64,000 nt of DNA from Loktanella sp. S4079. Lineage in GTDB: Bacteria > Pseudomonadota > Alphaproteobacteria > Rhodobacterales > Rhodobacteraceae. Every line of letters starts with the position of its first letter. The first letter of the stretch is position 1. Below, in pieces: positions 29,139-37,935 of this stretch. The stretch covers positions 124,001-188,000 of the forward strand of contig NZ_JXYE01000003.1 in NCBI RefSeq assembly GCF_000967725.1. Direction: 5' to 3'. Made by a program: the position numbers and the translations under genes. The notes beneath the pieces are model-generated. The model was not told the origin of the DNA and did not search any database. It was given only the letters and a program-made list of their open reading frames with translations.

Positions 29139-30098
29139 CTATTCGGACGTCGAAATAATGATAGCTTCGACGCGCCTGTTTTGGTCCCGCCCCTCTTGGG
29201 TCAGATTTGTAGCGATTGGCGACAGATACCCCATCCCTTGCGCATCAAGCTGACTACGGCGCGCACCATATTCGCTGACCAACCTCTCGAGCGCGGATGC
29301 GGCGCGACGCTTGGACAATGCAATATTCGCCTCCAGACTGCCCGATGCATCAGTATGCCCCACCAGAGCAATACGACGTTCGGGAAACAAAGTGAGATAG
29401 TCAGCAAGCGCCTGAAGCGATTCAAACGGACCAACCGACAATTGGGATGAACCGGTCTCAAACGATAAATCCGCCAGAACGGCATGGCCAAAACTGTCTA
29501 GCTGCTGCTGAAGACTTCCTTGCGTTGCAGCAGTGGTCAAGACTGGGGCAGACGCAGATGCGAGCGGTTCTTCCTCAGTTTCCGCTGGGCCAATGTGCGT
29601 TACTTGGACGAAACCCGCGCGTGCAGTACGGCTGACAAACAAGCTTAGGTATTCAGGCCCATCCTCGCTATACCGCCTTGCCGCCAGGAAGCGAAAATCG
29701 CCAATGTTGATCTGCATCTCGGGCGGTGAAAGCGTTTCGGTCCCAAATCGAAAATCATAGCCACCGCAAGCTTCGGTCTGACATTCAAAGATGATCCGGT
29801 AGCGGTCATTCAAGAGCTGTTCACGCAATGGCCGCAATATCTGCAATGTGGTCAACGCCTGCGCATCAATCCGCCAAGCTTGTTGGGTTAAGCGCCCCTC
29901 TAGATGTTCAACAGGTAACGATCCATCTTCCCAAATGCCAATTGGCATATCAAAGCTATCAACGCTCACGAACTGATGCTGCAAACTTGCATTACCGGGA
30001 AAGCGGAGCGTTTCTGCCTGAACCTGCACCGCAAAGAGCAGCGCGCTGCACATCGCAATGCTGCGCAGAAACGGCTCAATTGCAACGCGACAAATCAA
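29139..30098 (-). CDS. OmpA-family outer-membrane/periplasmic protein
   Basis: 319 residues. A signal peptide (cleavage near VQVQA) is followed by an unassigned beta-rich region of about 170 residues and a C-terminal OmpA peptidoglycan-binding domain (ALVGHTDASGSLEANIALSKRRA and QGMGYLSPIATNLTQEGRDQNRRVEAI). I place the start at TTG 30098, because GGAG lies seven bases upstream and overlaps the GNAT stop region. ATG 30053 would leave a very short signal. It is the last gene of CinA-like/GNAT/OmpA. A role in anchoring the envelope to peptidoglycan follows from the domain. Confidence 0.87.
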   Translation of the reverse strand: MICRVAIEPFLRSIAMCSALLFAVQVQAETLRFPGNASLQHQFVSVDSFDMPIGIWEDGSLPVEHLEGRLTQQAWRIDAQALTTLQILRPLREQLLNDRYRIIFECQTEACGGYDFRFGTETLSPPEMQINIGDFRFLAARRYSEDGPEYLSLFVSRTARAGFVQVTHIGPAETEEEPLASASAPVLTTAATQGSLQQQLDSFGHAVLADLSFETGSSQLSVGPFESLQALADYLTLFPERRIALVGHTDASGSLEANIALSKRRAASALERLVSEYGARRSQLDAQGMGYLSPIATNLTQEGRDQNRRVEAIIISTSE

Positions 30099-30102
30099 TG
30101 GG

Positions 30103-30825
30103 TTACTCCGGCAAAATACGATAGTGATACTGTCCCACAAGGGTCATCCCAAGTGAAGCATAGAGCGCATTCGCCGCGTCGTTTTCTTGGGTGGTAACCA
30201 ATGTCAAATACGCCGCCCCCGCTGCCTGCGCCCAATGCGCCGCTGCCCGCGTCAGGTCGCGCGCTAGCCCCTGACGGCGATGCGCGGCACCGATCTCTAG
30301 AGCGTGGATCATCGCACAATCCGCCGCGATCGCGACATAAGCGCAACCGGCTGGTGTATCTCCTATCCGCCCCAAGAGCGTCGTCTTAGGTTCACGCGCG
30401 CGGTCCATGATCGCAACGCGCCCAGCGCTGATGCCGCCTGCCTCCCAGATTTCAGTTTGAACTGCCAGCGGCGGCCAGACCTCGAGCGTCCGCTCTGGAT
30501 CGAGATTACCCGCAATTTTGCCCACCTCTGCGGCGTACATATTGACCGGATCTTTGATGATGTAACCTTGTTCGGCGAGCAACTGATCCAATCGCTGGTC
30601 TGTTTCCCGGATCATAAAGAGCGGACGCTGCCCCCCATCAATCATCGCGTCATGGGCAATGGCGATGTCCGCATCCGCAAAATCCAACTCTGCGGTGGCC
30701 GCATTCACGCGACTGCTGTTGCTTTCGTCAAGGCGCACTGTCCACGGGCCCAGCGCCTGCTTCACCGCAGGGGGCCAAGTACCGTCAATGACCGCGTATA
30801 GCTTTTGGGCGGTTGGGAAACTCAT
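30103..30825 (-). CDS. GNAT-family N-acetyltransferase
   Basis: 240 residues. The acetyl-CoA fold is in the C-terminal half: CAYVAIAADCAMIHALEIGAAHRRQGLARDLTRAA, where RRQGLA is the CoA-binding loop, then ANALYASLGMTLVGQYHYRI. The N-terminal half is family-specific and gives no substrate clue. The start overlaps the stop of the CinA-like gene by ATGA (30822-30825). Confidence 0.88.
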   Translation of the reverse strand: MSFPTAQKLYAVIDGTWPPAVKQALGPWTVRLDESNSSRVNAATAELDFADADIAIAHDAMIDGGQRPLFMIRETDQRLDQLLAEQGYIIKDPVNMYAAEVGKIAGNLDPERTLEVWPPLAVQTEIWEAGGISAGRVAIMDRAREPKTTLLGRIGDTPAGCAYVAIAADCAMIHALEIGAAHRRQGLARDLTRAAAHWAQAAGAAYLTLVTTQENDAANALYASLGMTLVGQYHYRILPE

Positions 30826-31544
30826 TCACTAAAAACCTTTGCCAATTCCTCGAACGCGGTATCAAGGCGCGCTTGGTCCTGTCCCCGCAAGACAATATTC
30901 GTACCATGACGACCGTCCTTTTGAAACGGGTATGACCCAACTGATAAATCACTGTATTGAGATGCAAATTTTGCAAGCGGGGCAGCAACATCCCCTTCGC
31001 CACGCAAGAGCGGCAGGGTTCGTGACTGCAATGGCGCACCGCCTGATATACCTGCAAGGACGGATGCCACCATTGCCCGAAACACCGACGGTACGCCTGC
31101 CATCACATAGACATTCCCCAGCATAAATCCGGGTGCTACGCTTACCGGATTGTCGATCAAGCTGGCCCCTTCGGGGATACGTGCCATGCGCAAGCGCGCC
31201 TCATTGAGCTCTTTGCCTTGCGCGTCATAATGCGCCTGCAAGAGCGCCCGCGCATCGTCGCGAACATCGATGGATTTGCCAAACGCTGCAGCAATGCAAT
31301 CTGCTGTGATATCGTCATGGGTTGGCCCGATCCCGCCACTGGTAAAGACATGTGCGTACCGATCTGACAAATGTTTGACCGCAGCGACAATCGCCTCTTG
31401 GTCATCGGAAACAAAGCGCACTTCCTTGAGGTCAATCCCGGCCTGGGTCAGCTCCCCCGCCAAGTAATGCGCGTTCGCGTCCCGCGTCCGCCCCGATAGA
31501 ATTTCGTCACCAATAACTAGCATAGCGGCGGTTGGGTTCGACAT
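30822..31544 (-). CDS. CinA-type molybdopterin-binding domain protein
   Basis: 240 residues consisting of the MoaB/Mog-like fold found at the N-terminus of CinA: AMLVIGDEILSGRTRDANAHYLAGEL and FTSGGIGPTHDDITADCIAAAFG are the hallmark segments. It lacks the C-terminal nicotinamide-nucleotide amidohydrolase domain of full CinA. Free-standing relatives are annotated as competence/damage-inducible A; the true role is unclear. AGGAG upstream of ATG 31544. Divergent from sfsA with a 41-bp gap. Confidence 0.88.
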   Translation of the reverse strand: MSNPTAAMLVIGDEILSGRTRDANAHYLAGELTQAGIDLKEVRFVSDDQEAIVAAVKHLSDRYAHVFTSGGIGPTHDDITADCIAAAFGKSIDVRDDARALLQAHYDAQGKELNEARLRMARIPEGASLIDNPVSVAPGFMLGNVYVMAGVPSVFRAMVASVLAGISGGAPLQSRTLPLLRGEGDVAAPLAKFASQYSDLSVGSYPFQKDGRHGTNIVLRGQDQARLDTAFEELAKVFSE

Positions 31545-31585
31545 CGTGGTTCTCCTGTGGTGGTAAGCAGGTTATAGGGCGGGTT

Positions 31586-32287
31586 ATGGAATTTACCACG
31601 CCCCTGATCCCCGCCCGCCTTATTCGTCGCTACAAGAGATTTCTGGCCGATGCGACACTTGAAGATGGCCAAGAGGTAACCGCGCATTGCGCAAATCCCG
31701 GTTCGATGATGGGGCTGGCTGAACCCGGAAGCAAAATCTGGCTTGAACCAAATGACGACCCTAAGAAAAAGCTAAAATACGGCTGGCGGCTGGTTGATCA
31801 TGAAAACGGTCATTTTACAGGTGTTGATACATCAGTGCCGAACAGGGCGCTCAAGGCGGCATTGATCGAGCATAGCGTGCCCGGCCTTCCGGCATATGAC
31901 ACCGTGCGCGCCGAGGTCAAATACGGAGAGAACAGCCGCATTGATTTTCTATTGAGCGGGAACGGTCCTGACACTTACGTAGAGGTCAAGAGCGTCACCC
32001 TATCGCGGAAAAATGGACTGGCAGAGTTCCCCGACAGTGTGACTGCACGTGGCACGAAACACCTCAAAGAACTTTCGCAGATGGTCGCAGAGGGGCATCG
32101 CGCAGTCATGTTTTATCTCGTGCAACGCACGGATTGCACGCAAATGACGCTGGCAGACGATATTGACCCGGCCTATGCCGCCGCGTTTGCCCAAGCAGCC
32201 GCAGCAGGTGTTACCTGCGCCGCGCAAAGCTGCGACATCAGTCCACAGGCGATTACGCTGGGCGCACCGATCCCTGTGTTGGTCTAG
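31586..32287 (+). CDS. sfsA: SfsA family protein (sugar fermentation stimulation, putative nuclease)
   Basis: 233 residues with the family segments FLADATLEDGQEVTAHCANPGSMMGL, NSRIDFLLSG and YVEVKSVTLSR, an arrangement like a PD-(D/E)xK nuclease core. The start is ATG 31586 (MEFTTPLIPARLIRRYKRFL); an in-frame start 18 codons upstream would overlap the divergent gene. It is followed by map, the usual neighbour in this bacterial group. Confidence 0.92.
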   Translation: MEFTTPLIPARLIRRYKRFLADATLEDGQEVTAHCANPGSMMGLAEPGSKIWLEPNDDPKKKLKYGWRLVDHENGHFTGVDTSVPNRALKAALIEHSVPGLPAYDTVRAEVKYGENSRIDFLLSGNGPDTYVEVKSVTLSRKNGLAEFPDSVTARGTKHLKELSQMVAEGHRAVMFYLVQRTDCTQMTLADDIDPAYAAAFAQAAAAGVTCAAQSCDISPQAITLGAPIPVLV

Positions 32288-32341
32288 AATCCGGTCGGTA
32301 AATCGCCTATGTCCAATCTAACACGATAGGGGATATTTACT

Positions 32342-33214
32342 GTGGACACGAACAAAGGCCGCATTACCAAAGACGGCATTCGCATTTACGAAGCTGCCGA
32401 TTTTTCCGGCATGGCGACGGCTGGTGCGCTTGCCGCGAAAATCTTGGATGATATCGCAGAACACGTTCGCGTCGGCCAAACCACTGGCGAACTTGATCGT
32501 CTGATCACCCAAATGGTGGATGACGCTGGCGCAGTCTCGGCAACGATTGGTTACAAAGGCTATCAACACGCAAGCTGCATTTCTGTGAACCACGTCGTGT
32601 GTCACGGCATCCCCGGCGCCCCAATCCCCAAGGGCGCGGGCGAGACCATCTCAAAAGACTTGGAAAAGCGGCGCGCCGACGACAAGCTCAAACCCGGTGA
32701 TATTCTAAACATCGACGTTACCGTGATCGTTGACGGATGGTTCGGCGACAGCAGCCGGATGTATGTTGCGGGCAAACCCAAGCCCATCGCACGCAAACTG
32801 ATCGACGTGACCCATGACGCGCTGATGCTGGGCATCGAAGCGGTGAAACCCGGCAACACCTTTGGCGATATTGGTCATGCGATCCAAACCTTTGCCGAGG
32901 CGCAGGGCATGTCAGTCGTCCGCGATTTCTGCGGCCACGGACTGGGCCGCGTTTTCCATGCGCCGCCGAATGTCGTCCATTTTGGGCGTCCCGGCACTGG
33001 GCCAAAGCTGGAAGAAGGCATGTTCTTTACGATCGAGCCGATGATCAACCTTGGCCGCCCCTATGTAGAGGTCTTGCGCGACGATTGGACCGCTGTGACG
33101 GCGGATAAATCTCTTTCGGCGCAATTTGAGCATTCGGTCGGCGTAACAGCGGATGGATGTCAGATTTTTACTGGCTCTCCGTCAGGTCGTTTTCACCCGA
33201 CTTTTGGCAGCTAA
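32342..33214 (+). CDS. map: Type I methionine aminopeptidase
   Basis: 290-residue cytosolic metalloprotease that removes initiator methionine. The five metal ligands are visible: Asp in NIDVTVIVDG, Asp in WFGDSSRMY, His in CGHGLGRVFHAPP, Glu in FTIEPMI and Glu in QFEHSVGV. The start is GTG 32342 with AGGGGA eight bases upstream, giving MDTNKGRITKDG; the next ATG would remove a conserved N-terminal helix. Confidence 0.94.
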   Translation: MDTNKGRITKDGIRIYEAADFSGMATAGALAAKILDDIAEHVRVGQTTGELDRLITQMVDDAGAVSATIGYKGYQHASCISVNHVVCHGIPGAPIPKGAGETISKDLEKRRADDKLKPGDILNIDVTVIVDGWFGDSSRMYVAGKPKPIARKLIDVTHDALMLGIEAVKPGNTFGDIGHAIQTFAEAQGMSVVRDFCGHGLGRVFHAPPNVVHFGRPGTGPKLEEGMFFTIEPMINLGRPYVEVLRDDWTAVTADKSLSAQFEHSVGVTADGCQIFTGSPSGRFHPTFGS

Positions 33215-33237
33215 GCCCCCCTTTTCTTGCGAATGAC

Positions 33238-33274
33238 TTGCAACTGGCGCACGACACCCCTATATAAGTGTCGT
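33238..33274 (+). promoter_or_regulatory. Sigma-70-type promoter with inverted repeat around the -10 box
   Basis: TTGCAA (33238-33243), a 17-bp spacer and TATATA (33261-33266) form a good promoter for the TRAP binding-protein gene. ACGACAC (33251-33257) and GTGTCGT (33268-33274) flank the -10 box, so a repressor bound there would block polymerase. Confidence 0.6.
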
Positions 33275-33324
33275 CGCTAGCGGTGGCACCCTTCCCTAAA
33301 ATCACAGTCGAAAGGATGCACGAT

Positions 33325-34362
33325 ATGCACCTGCTTAAGCATGCCGCGATTGCGGCCGCATTTACCCTGTCTGCAACGTCAAGCTTTGCCCAAGAAGTAA
33401 CTCTGCGTTTTCAACACTTTGTTTCTCCGGCAAGCGCAAATCCAACCTATTTCATGCAGCCATGGGCAGAGGCGATCGAAAGACAGTCGAATGGCCGCAT
33501 CAAGGTCGAACTCTATCCATTCATGCAATTGGGGGGCGCTGCGCCAAACCAATATGATCTCATCCGCGATGGCGCCGTTGATGGCGGCTGGATCGTACCG
33601 GCCTATCAACCAAACCGGTTCCCCGAGGCAGAGGCACTAGAGCTTCCGTTTATGACCACAAAGTCCGCAGAGGAATCCAGTGCAGCAGCGTGGGATTTCA
33701 CGCAGCAATTCTTGATGGACGACTTTGATGACATCCACGTCATTGCCGCCCACATGCATGGACCGGGTATCGTTCACAAGCGCGGCGGCCCTGTCGAAAC
33801 CGTCGAAGATTTCCAAGGTCTCAAGCTCCGTGGTCCTTCGCGTTCGGCAACCAACTTGCTCGAGGAATTGGGTGCAACCCCCATCGGCATGCCTGTACCG
33901 CAATTCCCCGAAGCCCTGTCCAAAGGCGTGCTGGATGGTGGCGTGATTACATGGGAACTTGCGCCGTCGCTCAAGCTGGATGAATTGACCGATAGCCACA
34001 CCGACGTCGCGGGCGACCGCGCGCTGTATAACCTCTACTTGGTCTGGGCGATGAACAAAGACGTCTACAATGGCCTGCCTGATGACCTAAAAGCCGTGAT
34101 CGATGCAAATTCTGGCCTCATGGCGAGCGAATGGGCGGGGCTCGCTCATGACACAGGTGACGCGGTCGGACGTGATGCGATGATCGCGTCAGGCAACAGC
34201 ATCGCCACGCTCTCAGAAGAAGAAACCGCACGCATCATCGCCGTTGGCAACGACGTCACCGAGGCATGGATCACCGAGATGAATGACAAAGGCTACGACG
34301 GCTCTGCCTTGGTCGAAGCCGCCCGATCAGCAGTCGCGACCTACAGCGGCGAAGCGGAGTAA
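33325..34362 (+). CDS. TRAP transporter solute-binding protein, DctP family
   Basis: 345 residues with a signal peptide (cleavage at SSFAQ, near residue 23). The mature protein has the DctP fold: TLRFQHFVSPASANPTYFMQPWAE at the start and KLRGPSRSATNLLEELGATPIGMPV, where the family arginine contacts the carboxylate of the ligand. It would capture an organic acid in the periplasm. ATG 33325 lies nine bases after AAAGG. No DctQ or DctM permease gene lies on either side, which is unusual. Confidence 0.92.
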   Translation: MHLLKHAAIAAAFTLSATSSFAQEVTLRFQHFVSPASANPTYFMQPWAEAIERQSNGRIKVELYPFMQLGGAAPNQYDLIRDGAVDGGWIVPAYQPNRFPEAEALELPFMTTKSAEESSAAAWDFTQQFLMDDFDDIHVIAAHMHGPGIVHKRGGPVETVEDFQGLKLRGPSRSATNLLEELGATPIGMPVPQFPEALSKGVLDGGVITWELAPSLKLDELTDSHTDVAGDRALYNLYLVWAMNKDVYNGLPDDLKAVIDANSGLMASEWAGLAHDTGDAVGRDAMIASGNSIATLSEEETARIIAVGNDVTEAWITEMNDKGYDGSALVEAARSAVATYSGEAE

Positions 34363-34370
34363 ATCTGCGT

Positions 34371-34394
34371 TCCCACTGCAACACTGCAGTGGGA
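34371..34394 (+). terminator. Hairpin after the TRAP binding-protein gene
   Basis: Perfect 10-bp stem TCCCACTGCA (34371-34380) with its complement (34385-34394) and an ACAC loop, eight bases after the stop. No T tract follows, so it may stabilise the 3' end rather than terminate. Confidence 0.6.
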
Positions 34395-34445
34395 TATCCG
34401 CCGTGAGGATTGAGTTCCTTGAAGCACCTACATTAACGACAACAT

Positions 34446-35522
34446 ATGGTTTCGCATTCATCTAAGATACCCAATTACCAACTTCGTTTCTTTCAAATTA
34501 CATTCGCCTGTATTTTCATGGCATTTGTGATTTCTGCAACACGTGCAGACCAATATATGGTTCGCTTTTTGACGCTGGGGCATACCTACGCAAAGAACAC
34601 TTTGATCTTAACAATGGCCTTCATTGTTGCGAACTACGTCATTGCTAGAATAATCTATATGATCAAGCGCACTGACGACAGCGACCCACTCGCCTGGGAC
34701 AAAGACTATTTCAGGAATTACCCAATTAGAACGCTCATCATCGGGATATCCGGCTACGTTCTCACGATGACAAACTTCACGTTGTACAAGGCGGGCGTCA
34801 TCGGCCGAGATGGCTATTTGCATGATGAACTATTCGCAAATCTTGACCGCGCAATTTGGGGAACAGATGCTTGGATTCGGACCCACACATGGTTTCCGAG
34901 CGTGGAGGCCACTGCTTTTTTTGACTACTTGTACCATCCAGCGTTCCTACCAATGCTCGGTGGATACTTGGTTTGCGCAACATCCCGTTCGCTCCCTGCT
35001 ATTCGGTTGACTTACATGACATCGTTCATCGTTTGTTTTCTAATCATCGGAATGCTCATGGCGAATGCAATGAGCTCGGCCGGGCCTGTCTACGATGGAC
35101 GGTTGTTTGGAGATGGTCAAAGGTTTAAAGCGCTCGTTGATAGGCTGGATACACTTGAACAAGACATCCCGCGGTTCCACGCCGCGATCTTCCAAGACTA
35201 CTTAATCGCCAACAAGATTTCACAAAGTGCAGGATTCGGAAGCGGCATCACAGCGATGCCGTCGATGCACGTCGTGATGGCATTCCTGTGGACACTGGCG
35301 GGCTGGCATATTCACCGGATATTAGGGGTCATTTTGACAGTATATGCTGTGCTGATTTGGCTTATCTCGGTGCACCTTGGATGGCACTATTTTGTCGATG
35401 GCCTCGTCGCCATCGCGATGACCAGCCTGATATGGTACTGCCTTGGCAGAGCCTTAGGGCTATATCGCCCTAAGCAATCCGCGCCACAACGTAGTCAGCA
35501 AGATCACACAGCATTGCCTTGA
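34446..35522 (+). CDS. PAP2-superfamily membrane phosphatase
   Basis: 358 residues with six or more membrane segments. The C-terminal phosphatase signature is present: MPSMHVVMAF (residues 272-281, His 275) and HLGWHYFVDG (His 310, His 314, Asp 318). This matches the SxxH and H-x3-D style of lipid phosphatases and inositolphosphotransferases of the AUR1 type. Expected site: periplasmic face of the inner membrane, on a lipid phosphate. Base use is odd: the 180 bases from 34441 contain 71 G+C (39%), well below the neighbours, which suggests transfer. No good ribosome-binding site precedes the ATG. The last 53 bp overlap ispB tail to tail. Confidence 0.82.
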   Translation: MVSHSSKIPNYQLRFFQITFACIFMAFVISATRADQYMVRFLTLGHTYAKNTLILTMAFIVANYVIARIIYMIKRTDDSDPLAWDKDYFRNYPIRTLIIGISGYVLTMTNFTLYKAGVIGRDGYLHDELFANLDRAIWGTDAWIRTHTWFPSVEATAFFDYLYHPAFLPMLGGYLVCATSRSLPAIRLTYMTSFIVCFLIIGMLMANAMSSAGPVYDGRLFGDGQRFKALVDRLDTLEQDIPRFHAAIFQDYLIANKISQSAGFGSGITAMPSMHVVMAFLWTLAGWHIHRILGVILTVYAVLIWLISVHLGWHYFVDGLVAIAMTSLIWYCLGRALGLYRPKQSAPQRSQQDHTALP

Positions 35523-36483
35523 GAGGATGATCAGGGATTAAATCGAGCGCGGATTTCGCTTTGCCGGCCCATGCAAGTGCATCTTGGCGTGTCGTTTCCA
35601 TAGTGCCGTGTTTCGCTAACAGCTCAATCGCGTGTTCTAGATCGCCCTCGACCTGTTTGCCCTTTTGAATGGTGCGCACCCAGAACGCCCGCTCTTCGTT
35701 GTCGGCCTGCGCAATCGCGCGAATAACAGGCAAGGTTAGCTTGCGCTCTCGGAAATCGTCGCCGACGTTTTTACCGATTGCCTTGGTCCCACCGTAGTCC
35801 AACAGATCATCAACAATCTGGAACGAAACGCCAAGCGCATCGCCATAGTCATAAAGCGCCTGTTTGGTCGCAGCATCTTGGCCTGCGATTTCACCGCCGA
35901 CCTCCATCGCCGCGGAAAACAGTGCGGCGGTCTTGCCTCTGACGACTTGGATATAAATCTCTTCTGTGGTGCCCAGGTCCGTTGCGGCGGTGAGCTGCAG
36001 CACCTCTCCCTCTGCGATGGTCGCTGAGGCATTTGCCAAGATATCCAGAACCCGCAGTGAACCTGTTTCGACCATCAACTGAAACGAACGGGCAAAGAGA
36101 TAATCACCAACAAGAACGCTAGACGTGTTGTCCCACAAAAGGTTCGCCGTTGGACGCCCCCGGCGCTGGCTGCTTTCGTCGACAACATCGTCGTGTAGCA
36201 AGGTCGCGGTATGGATAAATTCGACAGTCGCGGCCAAATGAATGTGATACGGCCCCTCATACCCACACATCCGCGCCGCCGCGAGCGTCAGCATTGGGCG
36301 CAGGCGTTTACCGCCCGCCTCGACCAAATGCGCGGTTACTTCGGGGATACGTGGCGCATGTTCCGACGCCATACGCGTGCGGATCATGTCGTTTACCGCC
36401 GTCAGATCATCGGCCAATGCCGCGGCAAGTTGTTCGTGAGGTTTAGTGGCAGCGTGATCAAGGCTCATGCGGGTTTCCGTCAT
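35470..36483 (-). CDS. ispB: Polyprenyl diphosphate synthase (ubiquinone side chain)
   Basis: 337-residue trans-prenyltransferase that makes the long isoprenoid tail of ubiquinone. Both Asp-rich motifs are intact: LLHDDVVDESSQRRGRP (first, DDxxD) and QIVDDLLDYGG (second). GGKRLRPML supplies the pyrophosphate-binding Lys/Arg. Chain length (octa- or decaprenyl, the latter usual in this group) cannot be fixed by eye. Its last codons overlap the convergent PAP2 gene. Confidence 0.92.
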   Translation of the reverse strand: MTETRMSLDHAATKPHEQLAAALADDLTAVNDMIRTRMASEHAPRIPEVTAHLVEAGGKRLRPMLTLAAARMCGYEGPYHIHLAATVEFIHTATLLHDDVVDESSQRRGRPTANLLWDNTSSVLVGDYLFARSFQLMVETGSLRVLDILANASATIAEGEVLQLTAATDLGTTEEIYIQVVRGKTAALFSAAMEVGGEIAGQDAATKQALYDYGDALGVSFQIVDDLLDYGGTKAIGKNVGDDFRERKLTLPVIRAIAQADNEERAFWVRTIQKGKQVEGDLEHAIELLAKHGTMETTRQDALAWAGKAKSALDLIPDHPLKAMLCDLADYVVARIA

Positions 36484-36522
36484 GTGATAGACAAAGGCGT
36501 CGCCTCGTCATAGTTCATAGAT

Positions 36523-36741
36523 ATGAAAGAGCTTTTGCGCACCAATGACCCGACTGTCATCGCCTTTGCAACGGCCCTATTGGACAGCGAGGGTATAGAC
36601 TGGTTCACCTTCGACGTAAATATGAGCATCCTCGAAGGAAGCATAGGCATAATGCCGCGTCGGTTGATGGTGATTGACCGTGATCTGTTTATGGCGCAGG
36701 CAATTATGCGTGATGCGAAGATAGAGCTAAGTAGTGAATAG
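36523..36741 (+). CDS. DUF2007-family small protein
   Basis: 72 residues: MKELLRTNDPTVIAFATALL, then GIDWFTFDVNMS, GIMPRRLMVIDRDLFMAQAIM. This is the compact DUF2007 domain, annotated as a putative signal-transducing protein, without a known ligand. It begins 39 bases from the divergent ispB and overlaps the methyltransferase start by eight bases, so the two are likely coupled. Confidence 0.85.
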   Translation: MKELLRTNDPTVIAFATALLDSEGIDWFTFDVNMSILEGSIGIMPRRLMVIDRDLFMAQAIMRDAKIELSSE

Positions 36742-37489
36742 CGATTTAACAAACGACGATTTCTTGGGCGGCAAGATACGTGCCTACCAGCCGCGAAATG
36801 GATATCGCGCAGGTGTTGATCCTGTACTGCTAGCTGCGAGCACGCCCGCAAAACCCGGTCAAACTGTCCTAGAACTGGGTTGCGGCGTTGGTGTTGCGTC
36901 ACTTTGCCTTGCTGCACGCGTGCCCGAATTAGACATCACGGGTGTCGAACTTCAGCCGGACTATGCCGAGCTGGCAGAACGTAATGCGGCCCAAAACAAT
37001 GCGCCGTTTACTGTGGTCAACGCGGACCTTCGGGCGCTTCCACCGGACATACGGCAAAAGCGGTTCCACCACGTCATCATGAATCCACCCTATTTTGATC
37101 GTGAGGCAGGCGTGCCTGCGCAGGATAGCGGGCGGGACATCGCGATGGGCGGGGATACACCGTTGCGGGACTGGATCGAAATCGGTGCGCGCCGTGTTGG
37201 ACCGCGCGGATATATGACGGTCATTCAACGGATGGAACGGCTGCCAGATGTGCTATCCGCGTTAGAAGGGCGACTTGGCGCAGTAATCGTCCGACCAATT
37301 TCAGGGCGCGAAGGACGAGCGCCGGAACTATTTTTGCTGCAAGCGCGCCAAGAAGGACGCGCAGCGTTCCGCATGTCCGCACCGATTATCATGCACCATG
37401 ACCAACCGCTAAACGGCGATAAAGATAGCTATAATGCCCAAATTCGCGACGTTTTGCGGAATGGCGCGGCATTTCCCATCAGCCCTTAA
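36734..37489 (+). CDS. SAM-dependent methyltransferase of the TrmN6/YfiC group
   Basis: 251 residues. A Rossmann SAM loop (VLELGCGVGVASLCLAARV) and the adenine-N6 motif IMNPPYF identify the group whose E. coli member methylates A37 of valine tRNA. In alphaproteobacteria the exact substrate is not proven. The GTG start at 36734 lies within the DUF2007 gene. The N-terminal RAYQPRNGYRAGVDPVLLAAS is typical of the family. Confidence 0.88.
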   Translation: MNSDLTNDDFLGGKIRAYQPRNGYRAGVDPVLLAASTPAKPGQTVLELGCGVGVASLCLAARVPELDITGVELQPDYAELAERNAAQNNAPFTVVNADLRALPPDIRQKRFHHVIMNPPYFDREAGVPAQDSGRDIAMGGDTPLRDWIEIGARRVGPRGYMTVIQRMERLPDVLSALEGRLGAVIVRPISGREGRAPELFLLQARQEGRAAFRMSAPIIMHHDQPLNGDKDSYNAQIRDVLRNGAAFPISP

Positions 37490-37608
37490 TCTTTTGGCAA
37501 CTCATTTCAACCACAGTCGTAGTCACATTGGTTTGCTGTGGTGCAGCGTGACTCTGTGTTACAAATGTGCTGCAATCAAATTACTCACAAACCCAGAGGA
37601 GGACGACT

Positions 37609-37776
37609 ATGAGCTTGAGTTCACACCTGCAAGAACTGAAGAAGAAACACCAAAACCTCTCGGACCATGTCGCGGTTATGCAGCGAAGCCCGGCAACTGA
37701 CGATCTTGAAATTGCGAAACTCAAAAAACAAAAACTGTTGTTGAAAGAAGAAATCAACAAACTCAGCGCGTTTTAG
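37609..37776 (+). CDS. YdcH-family small coiled-coil protein (DUF465)
   Basis: 55 residues: MSLSSHLQELKKKHQNLSDH, then DDLEIAKLKKQKLLLKEEINKL. The pattern matches the DUF465/YdcH family, small cytosolic helical hairpins of unknown role that are often abundant. A near-perfect AGAGGAGG site precedes ATG 37609. Its own promoter region (37490-37608) contains two short inverted repeats, CCACAG...CTGTGG (37511-37541) and TGCAGC...GCTGCA. Confidence 0.88.
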   Translation: MSLSSHLQELKKKHQNLSDHVAVMQRSPATDDLEIAKLKKQKLLLKEEINKLSAF

Positions 37777-37886
37777 TCACCGCATAGAGTATCGCAAACA
37801 TTAGGAGTATGACCACGCATTGGACGCCTCAGGTACGGATCTGCGTATTCGTAAACGCGTCGAGAATTTAGGTCACCACCCACGCA

Positions 37887-37915
37887 AAAGGCCACGTCGC
37901 AATGACGTGGCCTTT
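37887..37915. terminator. Hairpin terminator between ydcH and phaB
   Basis: Perfect 12-bp stem AAAGGCCACGTC (37887-37898) with its complement (37904-37915) and a 5-nt loop, with A and T runs at the stem ends. It fits termination in either direction between the converging genes. Confidence 0.82.
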
Positions 37916-37935
37916 CACATGTTAGATGCTGACTG

